Positions 53,683 to 63,218 of a DNA stretch of 64,000 bases are shown piece by piece (position 1 is the first letter of the stretch; every line of letters begins with the position of its first letter). Made by a program: the position numbers and the translations under genes. The notes under the pieces were generated by a model. That model worked only from the letters and a program-made list of their open reading frames with translations. It was not told where the DNA came from and did no database searches. This DNA is from CAZCDS01 sp964497585 (GTDB taxonomy: Bacteria; Desulfobacterota; Desulfomonilia; Desulfomonilales; Desulfomonilaceae). The stretch is taken from the NCBI GenBank assembly GCA_964497585.1, contig CAZCDS010000033.1, positions 5,469 to 69,468 on the forward strand, in the 5' to 3' direction.

Positions 53683-54678
53683 ATGGCGGCTAAAGACTAC
53701 TATGCTGCCCTCGGCGTCGGCAAGAACGCTTCGGCCGCTGAAATAAAGAAAGCATATCGAAAACTTGCACGGAAGTACCATCCGGACGTCAATCCTGGCG
53801 ACAAGGATGCGGAAGAGCGATTCAAGCTCATCTCCGAAGCCCACGATGTACTGATCAACCCGGAAAAGAAGAAAATCTACGATGAATTCGGTGAGGAAGG
53901 TCTGAGGGCCGGGTTCGATCCCGAGCAAGCACGCAGGTACAAACAGTGGCAGCAATACGGCGGTGCCAGAGCAGCCGGAGGACCGGGGTTCTACGGTGAT
54001 TTCTCCTTTGACGGCGGCTCGGTGCACTATTCTGGCTTCGAGGATATATTCAAGAACATCTTCGGTGATATGGGAGGGTCCGGCATGCGAGGGCAACCCC
54101 AGAGGGGCCCGCGCAAAGGCGCGGACATAGAATCCACCCTTGAAGTTGACTTTATGACCGCGATCAAGGGCGAAACCACTCGAGTGACCTTTCAGAAGCA
54201 ATCGTTTGGGGGGAGCACCCCGCAGCGGGAGACCATAGACGTCAAAGTGCCGCAGGGCGTGGACGACGGATCACGCATACGGCTGGCAGGAAAGGGCGAA
54301 CCGGGAATCGAAGGAGGCCCACCTGGCGATCTTTTCGTCACCATTCGGGTACGATCTCATCCTGTGCTCACGCGCGACGGGGACAACCTCAGACTGGATC
54401 TCCCCGTGACCGTGGCAGAGGCGATGAAGGGCGCTGAGGTATCGGTCCCCACTCCTGACGGTTCCGTCCAGCTCAAGATCCCGTCCGGCACGCGATCCGG
54501 CCAGACGCTCAGGCTGAAGGGCAAGGGCGTTCCCAACCTCAAGACCAAGAAACCCGGCGACATGTACGTCACCGTGAGGGTCCAGGTGCCGTCAACCAGC
54601 GACGAGAAGGCACTCAAAGCGGCCGAGACTCTGGAACGGTTCTACGATGGAGACGTACGCAGGAACATCCGTTTCTGA
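53683..54678 (+). CDS. cbpA: CbpA-like J-domain co-chaperone
   Basis: Type II (zinc-finger-less) DnaJ protein of 331 residues. J-domain at 1-70 with the essential HPD (KYHPDVNPGD), a Gly/Phe-rich region (GPGFYGDFSFDGG), and the C-terminal substrate-binding barrels (ESTLEVDFMTAIKGETTRVT; GDLFVTIRVRSHPVLTRDG). No CxxCxGxG repeats, which separates it from DnaJ. ATG at 53683 has GGAGG about eight bases upstream; the frame opens further up without homology. It stimulates DnaK. The next gene encodes a CbpM-like modulator. Confidence 0.92.
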   Translation: MAAKDYYAALGVGKNASAAEIKKAYRKLARKYHPDVNPGDKDAEERFKLISEAHDVLINPEKKKIYDEFGEEGLRAGFDPEQARRYKQWQQYGGARAAGGPGFYGDFSFDGGSVHYSGFEDIFKNIFGDMGGSGMRGQPQRGPRKGADIESTLEVDFMTAIKGETTRVTFQKQSFGGSTPQRETIDVKVPQGVDDGSRIRLAGKGEPGIEGGPPGDLFVTIRVRSHPVLTRDGDNLRLDLPVTVAEAMKGAEVSVPTPDGSVQLKIPSGTRSGQTLRLKGKGVPNLKTKKPGDMYVTVRVQVPSTSDEKALKAAETLERFYDGDVRRNIRF

Positions 54679-54696
54679 GTTTTTGAGGAAGCCTTT

Positions 54697-55011
54697 ATGA
54701 CGTGCGAGTATTATCTCAGGAAGCAGGTGATCGAACTCTTCGGGTGTGAGGAAGAATTTCTGGAGATGCTCGAAGCTGAGGAACTCATCCATTCGGAAAG
54801 GGTTGAAACGTGCCGGGAACCTGTTTTCTTCCCGGATCAGGTGGAGCGGATTCGGATCATCAACAATCTCGTGCGTGATCTGGAGGTCAACCTCCCCGGT
54901 TGCGAGGTGATTCTCGAAATGAGGTCAAACATGATCCGCATGCAGGAGCACTTCGACCGGATCCTCGAGGCCCTTGCCGAGGAATTGAGGGCACGGTTCA
55001 AGCCTCAATGA
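54697..55011 (+). CDS. cbpM: CbpM-like chaperone modulator
   Basis: 104-residue MerR-like protein of the CbpM family, whose E. coli member binds and inhibits CbpA. N-terminal winged-HTH-like part (EYYLRKQVIELFGCEEEFLE) and a C-terminal helical part (QVERIRIINNLVRDLEVNLP, with GCEVILEM). GAGGAA precedes the ATG, 18 bases after the J-domain gene, which fits co-transcription and joint function. Confidence 0.85.
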   Translation: MTCEYYLRKQVIELFGCEEEFLEMLEAEELIHSERVETCREPVFFPDQVERIRIINNLVRDLEVNLPGCEVILEMRSNMIRMQEHFDRILEALAEELRARFKPQ

Positions 55012-55084
55012 GCGGTCTGCTGAACGATACTACGGTTGGCCTCTCAATCTCAATTCATAGGTTTCCGGGCCCGGCCGGCTGAAC

Positions 55085-56773
55085 ATGAATCCTGATTTCT
55101 TCTTAAAACGCGACAGGGGAGCCTATCCAGGGAGAAAGGCTCCCTTCACGGTTCTTGCCTGTACGTTGTCTGTGCTGGTGGCGGGGCCGATACTCTGCCG
55201 AGGTGAGCAGAGCACTCAGGCCCTTCTGCAGCAGGCCCTCAAAGAGCAGGTTCCTGCAAAACGCGTGGTGATACTCGACCGGGCGCTCACTGCTCGTCAC
55301 GCGAAACGAGCGTTGCGATCCCGCTTGTTCTTCGAGCGGGGCAAGGCGCACAAGGAGCTTGGCGACTGCTTCCGTGCCATCAAAGACTTCAATTCCGCCC
55401 TGCTCCATGCCCGAGACAAGGTCCCCGTGCTCCTGGAGAAAACGGCGTGCCTGATAACGCTCGACCAGCTCGACCAGGCTTCCACCGCGCTGGAAAAGGC
55501 GCTGTTGGCTCAACCGAGGTTGTCTCGTTCGTACGTATTCAAAGGGATGATCTACGAACGGCGGGGCTTCCTGTCGCGGGCCGAGGACGAATACACGCGG
55601 GCGCTGAACTATGAGCCCGAATCGACCGTGGCTCTGATGAAGCGTGCCCACGTGCTCCTTCGGGAGGGCAAGCCCCAGGAAGCGCTGAACGATCTCAATA
55701 CCTTGGCTGGGCTGCAACCGAAGAGCGCGGATGTCTACATGACGCGCGCCCGGGTGAAGGTGAAACTGAAGGAATATCAGGACGCTCTCGACGATTACTC
55801 GCGAGCCGAAGATCTCAGGAAAGGTGATCCCACGGTCATCAAGGAAAAGGTCCTCGTCTACTTCAAGACCGGCAGCCCCAAGAAAGCGCTCGACGCGTTG
55901 GCAAAGCATAAGGTCCTCGATTCCGCGGACCTCGAATGGCCTGTGTTGCAGGCAAGGACACACATCCTCCTGGGCAACCGGAAAAAGGCTGAGGCGCTGC
56001 TCGAAAAGGTTCTCGCGGCCAAGCCGTCCTATGCCCCGGCTCATCTGTACCGCGGCGTTATTGCCATGTCGCGGGAGAAGTGGGACGAGGCCCTGGCTGA
56101 CCTCAACCGGGCAATCGAGCTCGATCCTTCGCTCGTGGAAGCCTACAAGGAGAGAGCCCGCGTCTTCATGAAGCTCAAGGAGCCTGTGCGCGCGACCGCC
56201 GATCTCACAGCCGCCGCAGAGGTTGACCCTTCCGACGGCGAAATCTACGCATTGCGGGGGCGGGCCGACATCAGTCGAATGCTCTACAACGCAGCGATCA
56301 AGGACTTCACTCGCGCGCTGGACTGTCTTCCGGGCGATCCCAGAATCCTGTACGACAGAGCCGTGGCGCATGTCCGAGAGGAGCAATGGGAGGCGGCGAT
56401 CGCCGACTTGAACGCGGTGCTCGCGAAGAAGCACACCGCAGCTCGAGCTCTGAGCCTGCGTGCAATCGTTCGATTCCGTCAAGGTAAGCTCGCAGAGGCG
56501 CGCAACGATTTCGACGCGGCGATCAAGGCCGGTCCCTCCGATGCGACGATCCGGAACAACCGCGGATTTTTCCATTACAAGACCGGTGATTACAAGTCCG
56601 CGGTCAACGATTTCAACAGAGCCCTCCAGCTCAACCCCTATTCCGAAAAGGCACGTTATAACCTGAATCTTGCCCTGAGAAAGGAGGACCGACCAGGGCG
56701 AACCAACGGGAAGACCAGTCTCATGCGCGGGAACGCCAAGCCGACCGCGGCGGAAATGGGAGTCAGCCGGTGA
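55085..56773 (+). CDS. Exported large TPR repeat protein
   Basis: 562 residues with an N-terminal hydrophobic segment (about 20-40, FTVLACTLSVLVAGPILCRG; signal peptide or anchor) followed by about thirteen TPR units across the rest of the chain (e.g. YVFKGMIYERRGFLSRAEDE, KWDEALADLNRAIELDPSLV). It is a helical superhelix scaffold without catalytic motif. Its stop overlaps the HAD phosphatase start by four bases, so the two are co-translated; a functional link is implied but not explained by their families. The start ATG has only a weak ribosome site. Confidence 0.87.
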   Translation: MNPDFFLKRDRGAYPGRKAPFTVLACTLSVLVAGPILCRGEQSTQALLQQALKEQVPAKRVVILDRALTARHAKRALRSRLFFERGKAHKELGDCFRAIKDFNSALLHARDKVPVLLEKTACLITLDQLDQASTALEKALLAQPRLSRSYVFKGMIYERRGFLSRAEDEYTRALNYEPESTVALMKRAHVLLREGKPQEALNDLNTLAGLQPKSADVYMTRARVKVKLKEYQDALDDYSRAEDLRKGDPTVIKEKVLVYFKTGSPKKALDALAKHKVLDSADLEWPVLQARTHILLGNRKKAEALLEKVLAAKPSYAPAHLYRGVIAMSREKWDEALADLNRAIELDPSLVEAYKERARVFMKLKEPVRATADLTAAAEVDPSDGEIYALRGRADISRMLYNAAIKDFTRALDCLPGDPRILYDRAVAHVREEQWEAAIADLNAVLAKKHTAARALSLRAIVRFRQGKLAEARNDFDAAIKAGPSDATIRNNRGFFHYKTGDYKSAVNDFNRALQLNPYSEKARYNLNLALRKEDRPGRTNGKTSLMRGNAKPTAAEMGVSR

Positions 56774-57561
56774 GCCCACGGAGATATCAAGCAATCCTGG
56801 CCGACATGGACGGGACCATGAACAAGGGCAAGCTCCTCATCCCCGGAGCACGAGAAGTCTTCGAGGAACTCCGAGACGCTGGAGTACGCTGGTTGTTCAT
56901 CTCGAACAATGCGACGGCGCTACCGGCCGAGCTCGCCGCAGGTATCCGTGACCTCGGGATAGCTGCTGCGGACGATCAGGTCGTCAACTCGGCTGCCGCT
57001 CTGATTCGGGGCATCCGCAACGAGCGCCCCGACCCACGCGTTCTGGTGGTGGGAGAACCGCCATTAGTTCAGGGGTTGCGGGCAGCCGGCATAGAAGTAA
57101 TCACCGGGGACGGCCCGACAGAAATCGTCGTTACTGCCATGGATCGAGGCTTCAATTATGAGAAGTTGAGGCTGGCACAGCAGGCAATACTCAACGGGGC
57201 CGCGTTCTGGGCGACAAACCGGGATAACTCTCTGCCTGTGGAAAATGGATTCCTTCCCGGCGCGGGAAGCATCGTTGCAGCCGTTGCTGCAGCCGTGGGA
57301 CGCGAACCGGACCGAGTCTTCGGGAAGCCGTCCCGGGACATCGCGGAGATCGCTCTGGACATTCTCGGCCTGCCCGCGGAGTCCTGCCTCCTGATGGGCG
57401 ACCGCATGGAGACCGATATCCTGTGCGCCCACAACGCGGGGATCGATTCCGCTCTCGTGCTCACCGGGGCCACGTCACGAGGAGACCTGTCCCGTTTCGA
57501 TTTCGCTCCCGACTATGTCCTCGAAAGCGTGGCAGAGCTTCCGAGCCTCTTCGCCGAGTAA
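56770..57561 (+). CDS. HAD-IIA family phosphatase (NagD-like)
   Basis: Hydrolase of 263 residues. Motif I ADMDGTMNKGK with both Asp, motif II in FISNNATALP, a C2 cap in between, motif III Lys in FGKPSRDIAEIAL and motif IV MGDRMETDILCAHNAG. These enzymes dephosphorylate nucleotides or small sugar phosphates; the substrate here is open. The start is GTG at 56770, overlapping the TPR gene stop as GTGA, an unusual pairing of a cytoplasmic phosphatase with an exported repeat protein. Confidence 0.9.
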   Translation: MSPRRYQAILADMDGTMNKGKLLIPGAREVFEELRDAGVRWLFISNNATALPAELAAGIRDLGIAAADDQVVNSAAALIRGIRNERPDPRVLVVGEPPLVQGLRAAGIEVITGDGPTEIVVTAMDRGFNYEKLRLAQQAILNGAAFWATNRDNSLPVENGFLPGAGSIVAAVAAAVGREPDRVFGKPSRDIAEIALDILGLPAESCLLMGDRMETDILCAHNAGIDSALVLTGATSRGDLSRFDFAPDYVLESVAELPSLFAE

Positions 57562-57964
57562 TCCCCGGATACTACATAGGCCGTTCAGAGGAATGACTGT
57601 GACCGACCCCCCGCGCCCAACTGGCAGAATCGTCTTGTTTTTATTCCTTGGGAGAATGTGACGACCTTACGTTCATTTCGTCCGGTTTCCTGGCAGAGCA
57701 CTCTGCCCGCCCCGTACGTGTCCGGCCGGTCGGGCATACCGATTGTCAAAAATTTCATCCTAGCAGTGGCGGTGTATGTTTCAAGAACCGCCCTACTTCA
57801 TCCTGCAAACTAGCGAAGCAAAGCGGAGCAGTTTGCCGAAAATATGGAGTTTCTTGGGGGAGGTGCGGAGGGCGGTTTTTGTGCCGAAAAAAGAGCCCTC
57901 CGCAAGCCCAACACAAAAAATATGCCATTTATTTCGGTAACTGATACAACGGATGCTCCCGCGG
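57562..57964. other. Intergenic region between convergent genes
   Basis: About 400 bases with no gene; it holds the dispersed terminator-like repeat described at 57835-57903. Confidence 0.5.
57835..57903. repeat. Dispersed terminator-like repeat, copy 1
   Basis: Begins GCCGAAAATATGGAGTTTCT and closes with a perfect 9-bp stem (57865-57873 with 57895-57903) around a TTTTT/AAAAA inner pair. It lies between convergent genes, and its first 55 bases recur at 63944-64000. Confidence 0.7.
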
Positions 57965-58312
57965 TCACCCTTTCTCGGGCGGCTTGCGCGAAATGAGGTG
58001 TGCGTGCAGGTGAAAGATGTCCTGCCTCCCGCCTTTGTTCACGTTGATGAAGAAACGGTACCCGTACTCGGCGACACCGAATTCGGCCGCGATCTTCGCA
58101 GCGACCAAGGCTAAGCGGGAGACGATATCATTCCCTTCGGGCACATCATTCAGTGTGGGAATATGCTCCCTCGGAACGATGAGTATGTGGGTCGGGCGGG
58201 CAGGATTGGCATCCCAGAATGCGACGATCCGGTCGTCTTCGTACACGATGTCGGAGGGCAATTCGCGCCGGATAATCCGGCAGAAGACACAATCCGCTGA
58301 AGCGTCGCTCAT
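57965..58312 (-). CDS. HIT family protein
   Basis: Histidine-triad nucleotide-binding protein, 115 residues, of the HINT branch that hydrolyses aminoacyl- or phosphoramidate-AMP. Start CVFCRIIRRELPSDIVYEDD, central HILIVPREHIPTLND, and the catalytic triad HLHAHLIS near the end. The ATG at 58312 overlaps the stop of the upstream gene as ATGA, so the longer frame to 58330 is not preferred. Confidence 0.94.
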   Translation of the reverse strand: MSDASADCVFCRIIRRELPSDIVYEDDRIVAFWDANPARPTHILIVPREHIPTLNDVPEGNDIVSRLALVAAKIAAEFGVAEYGYRFFINVNKGGRQDIFHLHAHLISRKPPEKG

Positions 58313-58908
58313 CTCTTCTCGATCCCCCACTGCTTCGGCAGATTTGGCGAAGGGGCTCCGGCGATCTTGCCCGTTTGGCTGCTTTGTCGATTCGGGACCT
58401 TGGTCGGCGCGGCGGCGTTGGAACTCATGGTTTTCTCCCGCTTCTTCCTGACACGCACCAAGAGCTTCCAGTCGTCCCCCACCTTCCTCATGGTTTTGAG
58501 CGACCGATCTTTCACCTGCTTGCCGTTCTCGAGCGTCGCGATCTTTTCCAGGTCCACGAAGGCAAAGACCTTTGAGACCGGATCGAAGGTGACGTTACCG
58601 ACACGACACTCGTATTCCTTAATTTTCAACATACGGATCCGTGCCATTTCCTGATCGATGAAGTGCGGCGCGGCCGGGCCCATGAGATACGCCATGGCGG
58701 CGGCACGGTTGCCGGCGAGGAGTGCCGTCCAGATCTCGTTGAGACTCTTCACGATTTTGTCCTTGTCTGTTGCCCATGGAAGCCAAACTCCCGGCGCAGG
58801 CGAGACTCCCCACGTCAGCCCGAGGATCAGGAGAACCGCCAGAGCACCAAGGATTGGGCTCCGCCGAACCACAGCTCTCACGTGACCTTCCGATACGCGC
58901 GCGTCCAT
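58309..58908 (-). CDS. Membrane-anchored protein with NTF2-like domain, unknown function
   Basis: 199 residues: an N-terminal membrane helix (about 18-36, LGALAVLLILGLTWGVSPA), then a compact alpha+beta domain (about 48-150; LNEIWTALLAGNRAAAMAYL, later DDWKLLVRVRKKREK) that resembles the NTF2/DUF4878 fold, and a polar low-complexity tail. It may be periplasmic and anchored. GAGG precedes the ATG. Its stop overlaps the HIT gene. No function can be assigned. Confidence 0.7.
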   Translation of the reverse strand: MDARVSEGHVRAVVRRSPILGALAVLLILGLTWGVSPAPGVWLPWATDKDKIVKSLNEIWTALLAGNRAAAMAYLMGPAAPHFIDQEMARIRMLKIKEYECRVGNVTFDPVSKVFAFVDLEKIATLENGKQVKDRSLKTMRKVGDDWKLLVRVRKKREKTMSSNAAAPTKVPNRQSSQTGKIAGAPSPNLPKQWGIEKR

Positions 58909-59068
58909 TCGATCGCCTCACTTCCTGTCTTGAGCGGATAGCTTTGCAGCACCGCTCTCTCTGGGCGCATTCTCATATCAAGGCTTTCCACGCGTGTCCA
59001 GCTATCTTTGCGGGGGGAGGGTTCACTGGGGAAGGTACGGAAAGGTCTCTCCGGCTCCGCGGGTCGTC

Positions 59069-59263
59069 TCAGGAGCGTCGATCGCCCTTGCGCTCCTCCT
59101 CTTCGATTCGGGCCTTCCAGTAGTCCCTGAACCGTAGATATGCCTGACTCAGATAGAACCTCTGCTGGTATCGATCCGGCTCTGTAGGGATGTTGCGGAT
59201 GAATTCCGTGAGATCCCTGATCGATCTTTCGTACCAGGATTTCAGATCTCGGCGACGGTCCAT
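59069..59263 (-). CDS. Small charged hypothetical protein
   Basis: 64 residues, rich in Arg and Glu, helical throughout (DLKSWYERSIRDLTEFIRN, then RYQQRFYLSQAYLRFRDYWK). GGAGGAG lies directly before the ATG, a strong ribosome site. No family recognised; single gene. Confidence 0.6.
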   Translation of the reverse strand: MDRRRDLKSWYERSIRDLTEFIRNIPTEPDRYQQRFYLSQAYLRFRDYWKARIEEEERKGDRRS

Positions 59264-59612
59264 GGCTCCTCCGAACGGATTGTTAATCCCCTCGTATAAT
59301 ACAGCAATTGAGAAAGCTCCTGCCAGCGTGGAATCGCGGTGCCGCCCAAGCCATTCTTGCTTCCTGCGGGATGCTTGTTATCCGAAGAAACGTTATTTTA
59401 GAGAATCGCGACAAGCACCCTGGGAGAGTAATTGCTGACCGCGCAAACTGCTGTGATGCCGTCTCCCGGCAGGTCGGTTCCATCATCAGGCCACGCCTGT
59501 GACAGACCGGGAGCCGAACGGATTTTCCCGAAGCCATTATCAGCCGGGACTTTCTATGCTAAATAGAATTCGCGTACCGGCCGAGCGCCGATCACCCGGG
59601 GGAGGTCAATTC
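59264..59612. other. Intergenic region between small divergent genes
   Basis: About 350 bases without a recognisable gene; GGGGGAGG near its end is the ribosome site of the next gene. Confidence 0.4.
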
Positions 59613-59846
59613 ATGCCGATCCGTGTCACCAAGAAGTCCAGAGAAGGCAAGGCCCTGGTCGTGGAGGGGAGCGCTCAGCTTCTTGACGAGACCGCTTCCC
59701 TGGACAAGCCCGTAGTCTTGCAGGAGTGTCGGTGGAGAGCGAGCATAGAGCCGGGAAAGGCGCTCTGGAGCATAGAGATCCTCAGCGGAGACGACCTGCG
59801 CGGCTATATCCAGGGTGAGCTTCAACGGCGCACAAAGCGGAGCTGA
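59613..59846 (+). CDS. Small hypothetical protein
   Basis: 77 residues from ATG 59613, with GGGGGAGG eight bases upstream. The chain looks like a small beta-rich domain (MPIRVTKKSREGKALVVEG, SIEPGKALWSIEILSGDD). The frame opens earlier at 59499 but without a ribosome site. No family recognised. Confidence 0.6.
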   Translation: MPIRVTKKSREGKALVVEGSAQLLDETASLDKPVVLQECRWRASIEPGKALWSIEILSGDDLRGYIQGELQRRTKRS

Positions 59847-60109
59847 CACGCTGACAAACGGGAACGTTTTTACGACCGCATGCCATTGTCCCAATTCACC
59901 GCGCGGATTGGGACCGCTGCACGGCCGTTCAGCAAAGGTCGAACTTCACCGGATAAGCCGCTGAAGGCTCCCTGAGGTGTTCTTGGCCACCTCGCTAAAG
60001 AGCTCAGCCAGCCGCTCCGAGGCAGAGAGCGCATCCCAAGAAAGACCGTGAACTCATTCGAGTATCCTGTGCCTGTCACTGCCAATCGTTTCAGGGGGTG
60101 ACAAACGCG

Positions 60110-62707
60110 ATGGAGAGACAAATGCCGTTTCAATTGGCTCTCGCGGCTCTTCTCACCGTATCCCTGACCATAACCGTCGCTGATTGCCGCGTGTATTCCA
60201 GGCTTCTGTTCAGCCCCACCGGCGTCTCCGGAACCGTTCGCTCTCAAGCCGGCAACAAGGCCCTCAGTGCTGATTTGTTGCGACTGACAGACGCCTACCG
60301 GACTGCCAAATCCAAAGCGCCCTCTCCATCAGCCAAACGTGGCGGCTCGCGCAAGGCGCTCCCGTGGACCAAACTCATGCAGGCAGCGGCGGATGGGGAC
60401 ACCAAGGCTGTGAGACGGGCTCTCGCTGCGGGAGCAAACCCGAATGCTCTATCCTCCAATGGCTGGACACCGCTCATGTGGGCCGCGGACGGTGGTCACG
60501 CCGGTGCCGTGAGTATACTTATCGACCATGGAGCCGTAATTGACCTTGCAGACAAGAAGGGTACGACGGCATTGATGCTTGCCGCGATGAGAAAGCAGCA
60601 TGGAGCGATTGACGTGCTGCTCAAGCGGGGAGCCTCCGCAAACGAGGCGGACAAGAGCGGTGTGACTCCGCTCATGATTGCCGCGTCGATGGGCGACACG
60701 GAAACCGTCCGCAAACTCCTCGCCCTCGCCGCGAAGGTGGACGCCCGCGATGTGGTCGGGAAAACAGCCCTTATGAGGGCTGCCAATGTCCCCATTGTCG
60801 AGCTCCTCATCGAAAAAGGAGCGGACGTCCTCGCACAGTCGAACAGCGGAATGACCCCGCTCATGGCCGCAGCCAAGCGCCAAAACTTCAATGTGATCAT
60901 CGCTCTGATGCAGCACGGCGCGGATATCCGCACGAAAGACAAGAAAGGTAAGACGGCACGCGAGTGGGGTTCCTATTACAACTACGGGAGCGTAGACGAC
61001 CACCATGTGATACTGGAAATACTCAGCTACCACCCTGACAAGGTCACCCTCTGTAAAGCAGCTATCTTGGGACGTGAGGATGTGGCCGCAGATCTTATTC
61101 GCAAGGGACTCTCTCGCGATGATATGGAAAAATGTGAGGCTTCCGAACCTGACTTCGGACACAGCACGCCCTTGTGGTGGGCGGTAAGGACAGGGCGCCT
61201 CAGCTTGGTGAAGCTGCTCCTCGACAAAGGTGCTTCTGCCTCGAAGGACGGAGCAGGCCTCGTGTGGGATGCAGCGTACAGAGGTCGCGCGGACATACTG
61301 AAGGTTCTCCTCGAACATGGAGCTCTTAGGCATACGAACAGGCCTGCCGGATACTGGCAGGACGTCTGCAAGCAAGGTCGCAAACACATCCTTCAGCTCT
61401 TGGACCAATATGATCCAAAGCTCTGCGGGCAGTATGCTCGACAACCCTGGCCCAAAGGCTGTCTGAAGACCATCATGCGCCATGCGGACCGGTGGGCGAG
61501 GAACTATGATCCTGAGAAAGGGGTCACACCGCAGATGATTCGATTCGCGGCAAGCCACAAGGATACCCCGATGCTCAAGTGTCTCCTGGAAACTGCGGCG
61601 AAGCAGGGGTTGCTGGCTGCGCACCTCCAGGGCGCAATGGAAATGGCCGTGGTTGCCGATCAAGCTGTCAATATTGCGCTCCTGCACAAATATGGGGTCG
61701 ATATCAATCAAGCGGACTCGCGCGGCTATACCCCCCTGATGTGGGCGAGCATGGACGGCAGGCTGAAGGCAGCGCGGAAGCTGATCGAGTACGGAGCGGA
61801 CGTTCATGCCAGGTCCAAGGACGGCCTGACTGCGCTCATGTACGCCCAAGCACATGGGTACGACGAAATCGTGAAGCTCCTCAAATCACACGGCGCACGC
61901 AACGACGCGAACCTTGCAGGGACCGCGGCCTCGGGCGACGTGCGAGCCGCGGAGAAGCTCCTCCGCAGCGGAGCCCATATCAATGCAAGTGACTCACTGG
62001 GCTGGACACCGCTCCTGTGGGCCTGCGCTACCGGGCAAGCGAAGATGGTTAGATTTCTCCTGAAGCACGGCGCCCAACTCAACGCTCGCGCTCGGATCTT
62101 GTATTCGCATCCTCGCAAGAAGGGGGGGTACGTGGGCCAGTTCGGTCCGTTGGAGGTTGCAGCTTACAACGGTCACGCGGATGTCGTGCGTGTGCTCATT
62201 AAACATCTTAAGAAATCAGTGGCTTCACTAGACGAGCAATCCCGCTTCTTATCCGACACAGGGGACGAGCAAGTGAGACAGGCCTTTCACATTGCCCTTC
62301 AACAAGGGCACACATCGGTTCTCAGGGCACTTGAGGATTACGGGGCCCGCGTGGATCTGGCAAGTTCGGCAAGTGGGGCTAGGGGAAACAGAGCCCTGGC
62401 GGCCGCAGCCAAGGCCGGACACCGTGACCTGGTGAAATTCCTCCTCCAACATGGCGCGGACGTCAATGCGACTCCTTCCGCGGACGACGTCCAAGGAAGT
62501 GCAGCCCTGCTCGCAGCGGTCAGAGCCGGACACCCTGACCTTGTAGAATTGCTCCTCAAACGCGGCGCAAACCCCAACAGCTTCGAAGTAGCCCAGGGAG
62601 ACAGCTACTACGAGCCCACCGCTCTGGAATTGGCGACCAGCAAAGGCCACGAAAGGATCCGCCAGTTGCTGCTCCGGTTCGGGGCTAATTATTCCAAGTT
62701 TCCGTAA
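60110..62707 (+). CDS. Large exported ankyrin repeat protein
   Basis: About 865 residues. A signal peptide-like N-terminus (QLALAALLTVSLTITVADC) precedes a short linker and then some eighteen ankyrin units, interrupted around residues 285-320 and 400-470 by non-repeat segments containing several Cys. Typical units: GWTPLMWAADGGHAGAVSIL; HRDLVKFLLQHGADVNATP. The starts at GTG 60098, ATG 60110 and ATG 60122 are all in frame; GGAGAG before 60122 and GGGGG before 60110 leave the choice open. An exported protein-binding scaffold with unknown partner, and the longest of the repeat proteins in the window. Confidence 0.86.
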   Translation: MERQMPFQLALAALLTVSLTITVADCRVYSRLLFSPTGVSGTVRSQAGNKALSADLLRLTDAYRTAKSKAPSPSAKRGGSRKALPWTKLMQAAADGDTKAVRRALAAGANPNALSSNGWTPLMWAADGGHAGAVSILIDHGAVIDLADKKGTTALMLAAMRKQHGAIDVLLKRGASANEADKSGVTPLMIAASMGDTETVRKLLALAAKVDARDVVGKTALMRAANVPIVELLIEKGADVLAQSNSGMTPLMAAAKRQNFNVIIALMQHGADIRTKDKKGKTAREWGSYYNYGSVDDHHVILEILSYHPDKVTLCKAAILGREDVAADLIRKGLSRDDMEKCEASEPDFGHSTPLWWAVRTGRLSLVKLLLDKGASASKDGAGLVWDAAYRGRADILKVLLEHGALRHTNRPAGYWQDVCKQGRKHILQLLDQYDPKLCGQYARQPWPKGCLKTIMRHADRWARNYDPEKGVTPQMIRFAASHKDTPMLKCLLETAAKQGLLAAHLQGAMEMAVVADQAVNIALLHKYGVDINQADSRGYTPLMWASMDGRLKAARKLIEYGADVHARSKDGLTALMYAQAHGYDEIVKLLKSHGARNDANLAGTAASGDVRAAEKLLRSGAHINASDSLGWTPLLWACATGQAKMVRFLLKHGAQLNARARILYSHPRKKGGYVGQFGPLEVAAYNGHADVVRVLIKHLKKSVASLDEQSRFLSDTGDEQVRQAFHIALQQGHTSVLRALEDYGARVDLASSASGARGNRALAAAAKAGHRDLVKFLLQHGADVNATPSADDVQGSAALLAAVRAGHPDLVELLLKRGANPNSFEVAQGDSYYEPTALELATSKGHERIRQLLLRFGANYSKFP

Positions 62708-63218
62708 CGGTTCTTTCTGAGCACCTGCCGTGAAGCTTATTACTCTATTTCACAATCATCGTCACGAATGCTGGGCACGTGACAGACTGCCCGTGTCACA
62801 ATTTCGAATCCGATTGGCCCAGACTGTCATCCCGGCGAACCCCGGATCGTAGTCCGGGGCAGCCGCCGCGGTCCAGGCTCTTATGATGAGGAACTGCATT
62901 CCGGCGTTCGCCGGAATGACGGATACGGGTCATGCTTCGTGAACATGATGTCTGGAGTGCCGACAAGGGATGCGATAAGCAAGCGCGTTCAGGCCATGAA
63001 GTACTTATGAGTTAGCTCGCAAGGGCCTTTCCTGGTCGGTGGGTCCCTCGTTTTGGCGGGCAAGTGAGTCGCCCTGAGGCGCTCTCGTCCCCCTTTTCCT
63101 CGTTCCCCGGCCGGAGCCTTGGAACCAGGAAAACGTTCTCCGACGCCACGCCATTGTCCCCACTCATTGCGCGCTTTTCCCCAACTGGTGAACCCGTGGG
63201 GCCTCGATCGAAGCGGAC
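62708..63218. other. Intergenic region with REP-like element
   Basis: About 510 bases with no gene; contains the REP-like element at 62825-62931. The rest shows nothing recognisable. Confidence 0.5.
62825..62931. repeat. REP-like palindromic element
   Basis: Two hairpins: CCCCGGA/TCCGGGG (62840-62859) and ATTCCGGCG/CGCCGGAAT (62898-62917), bordered by GTCAT and ATGAC. The same design as the element at 39.47-39.54 kb, placed between convergent genes. Confidence 0.65.
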
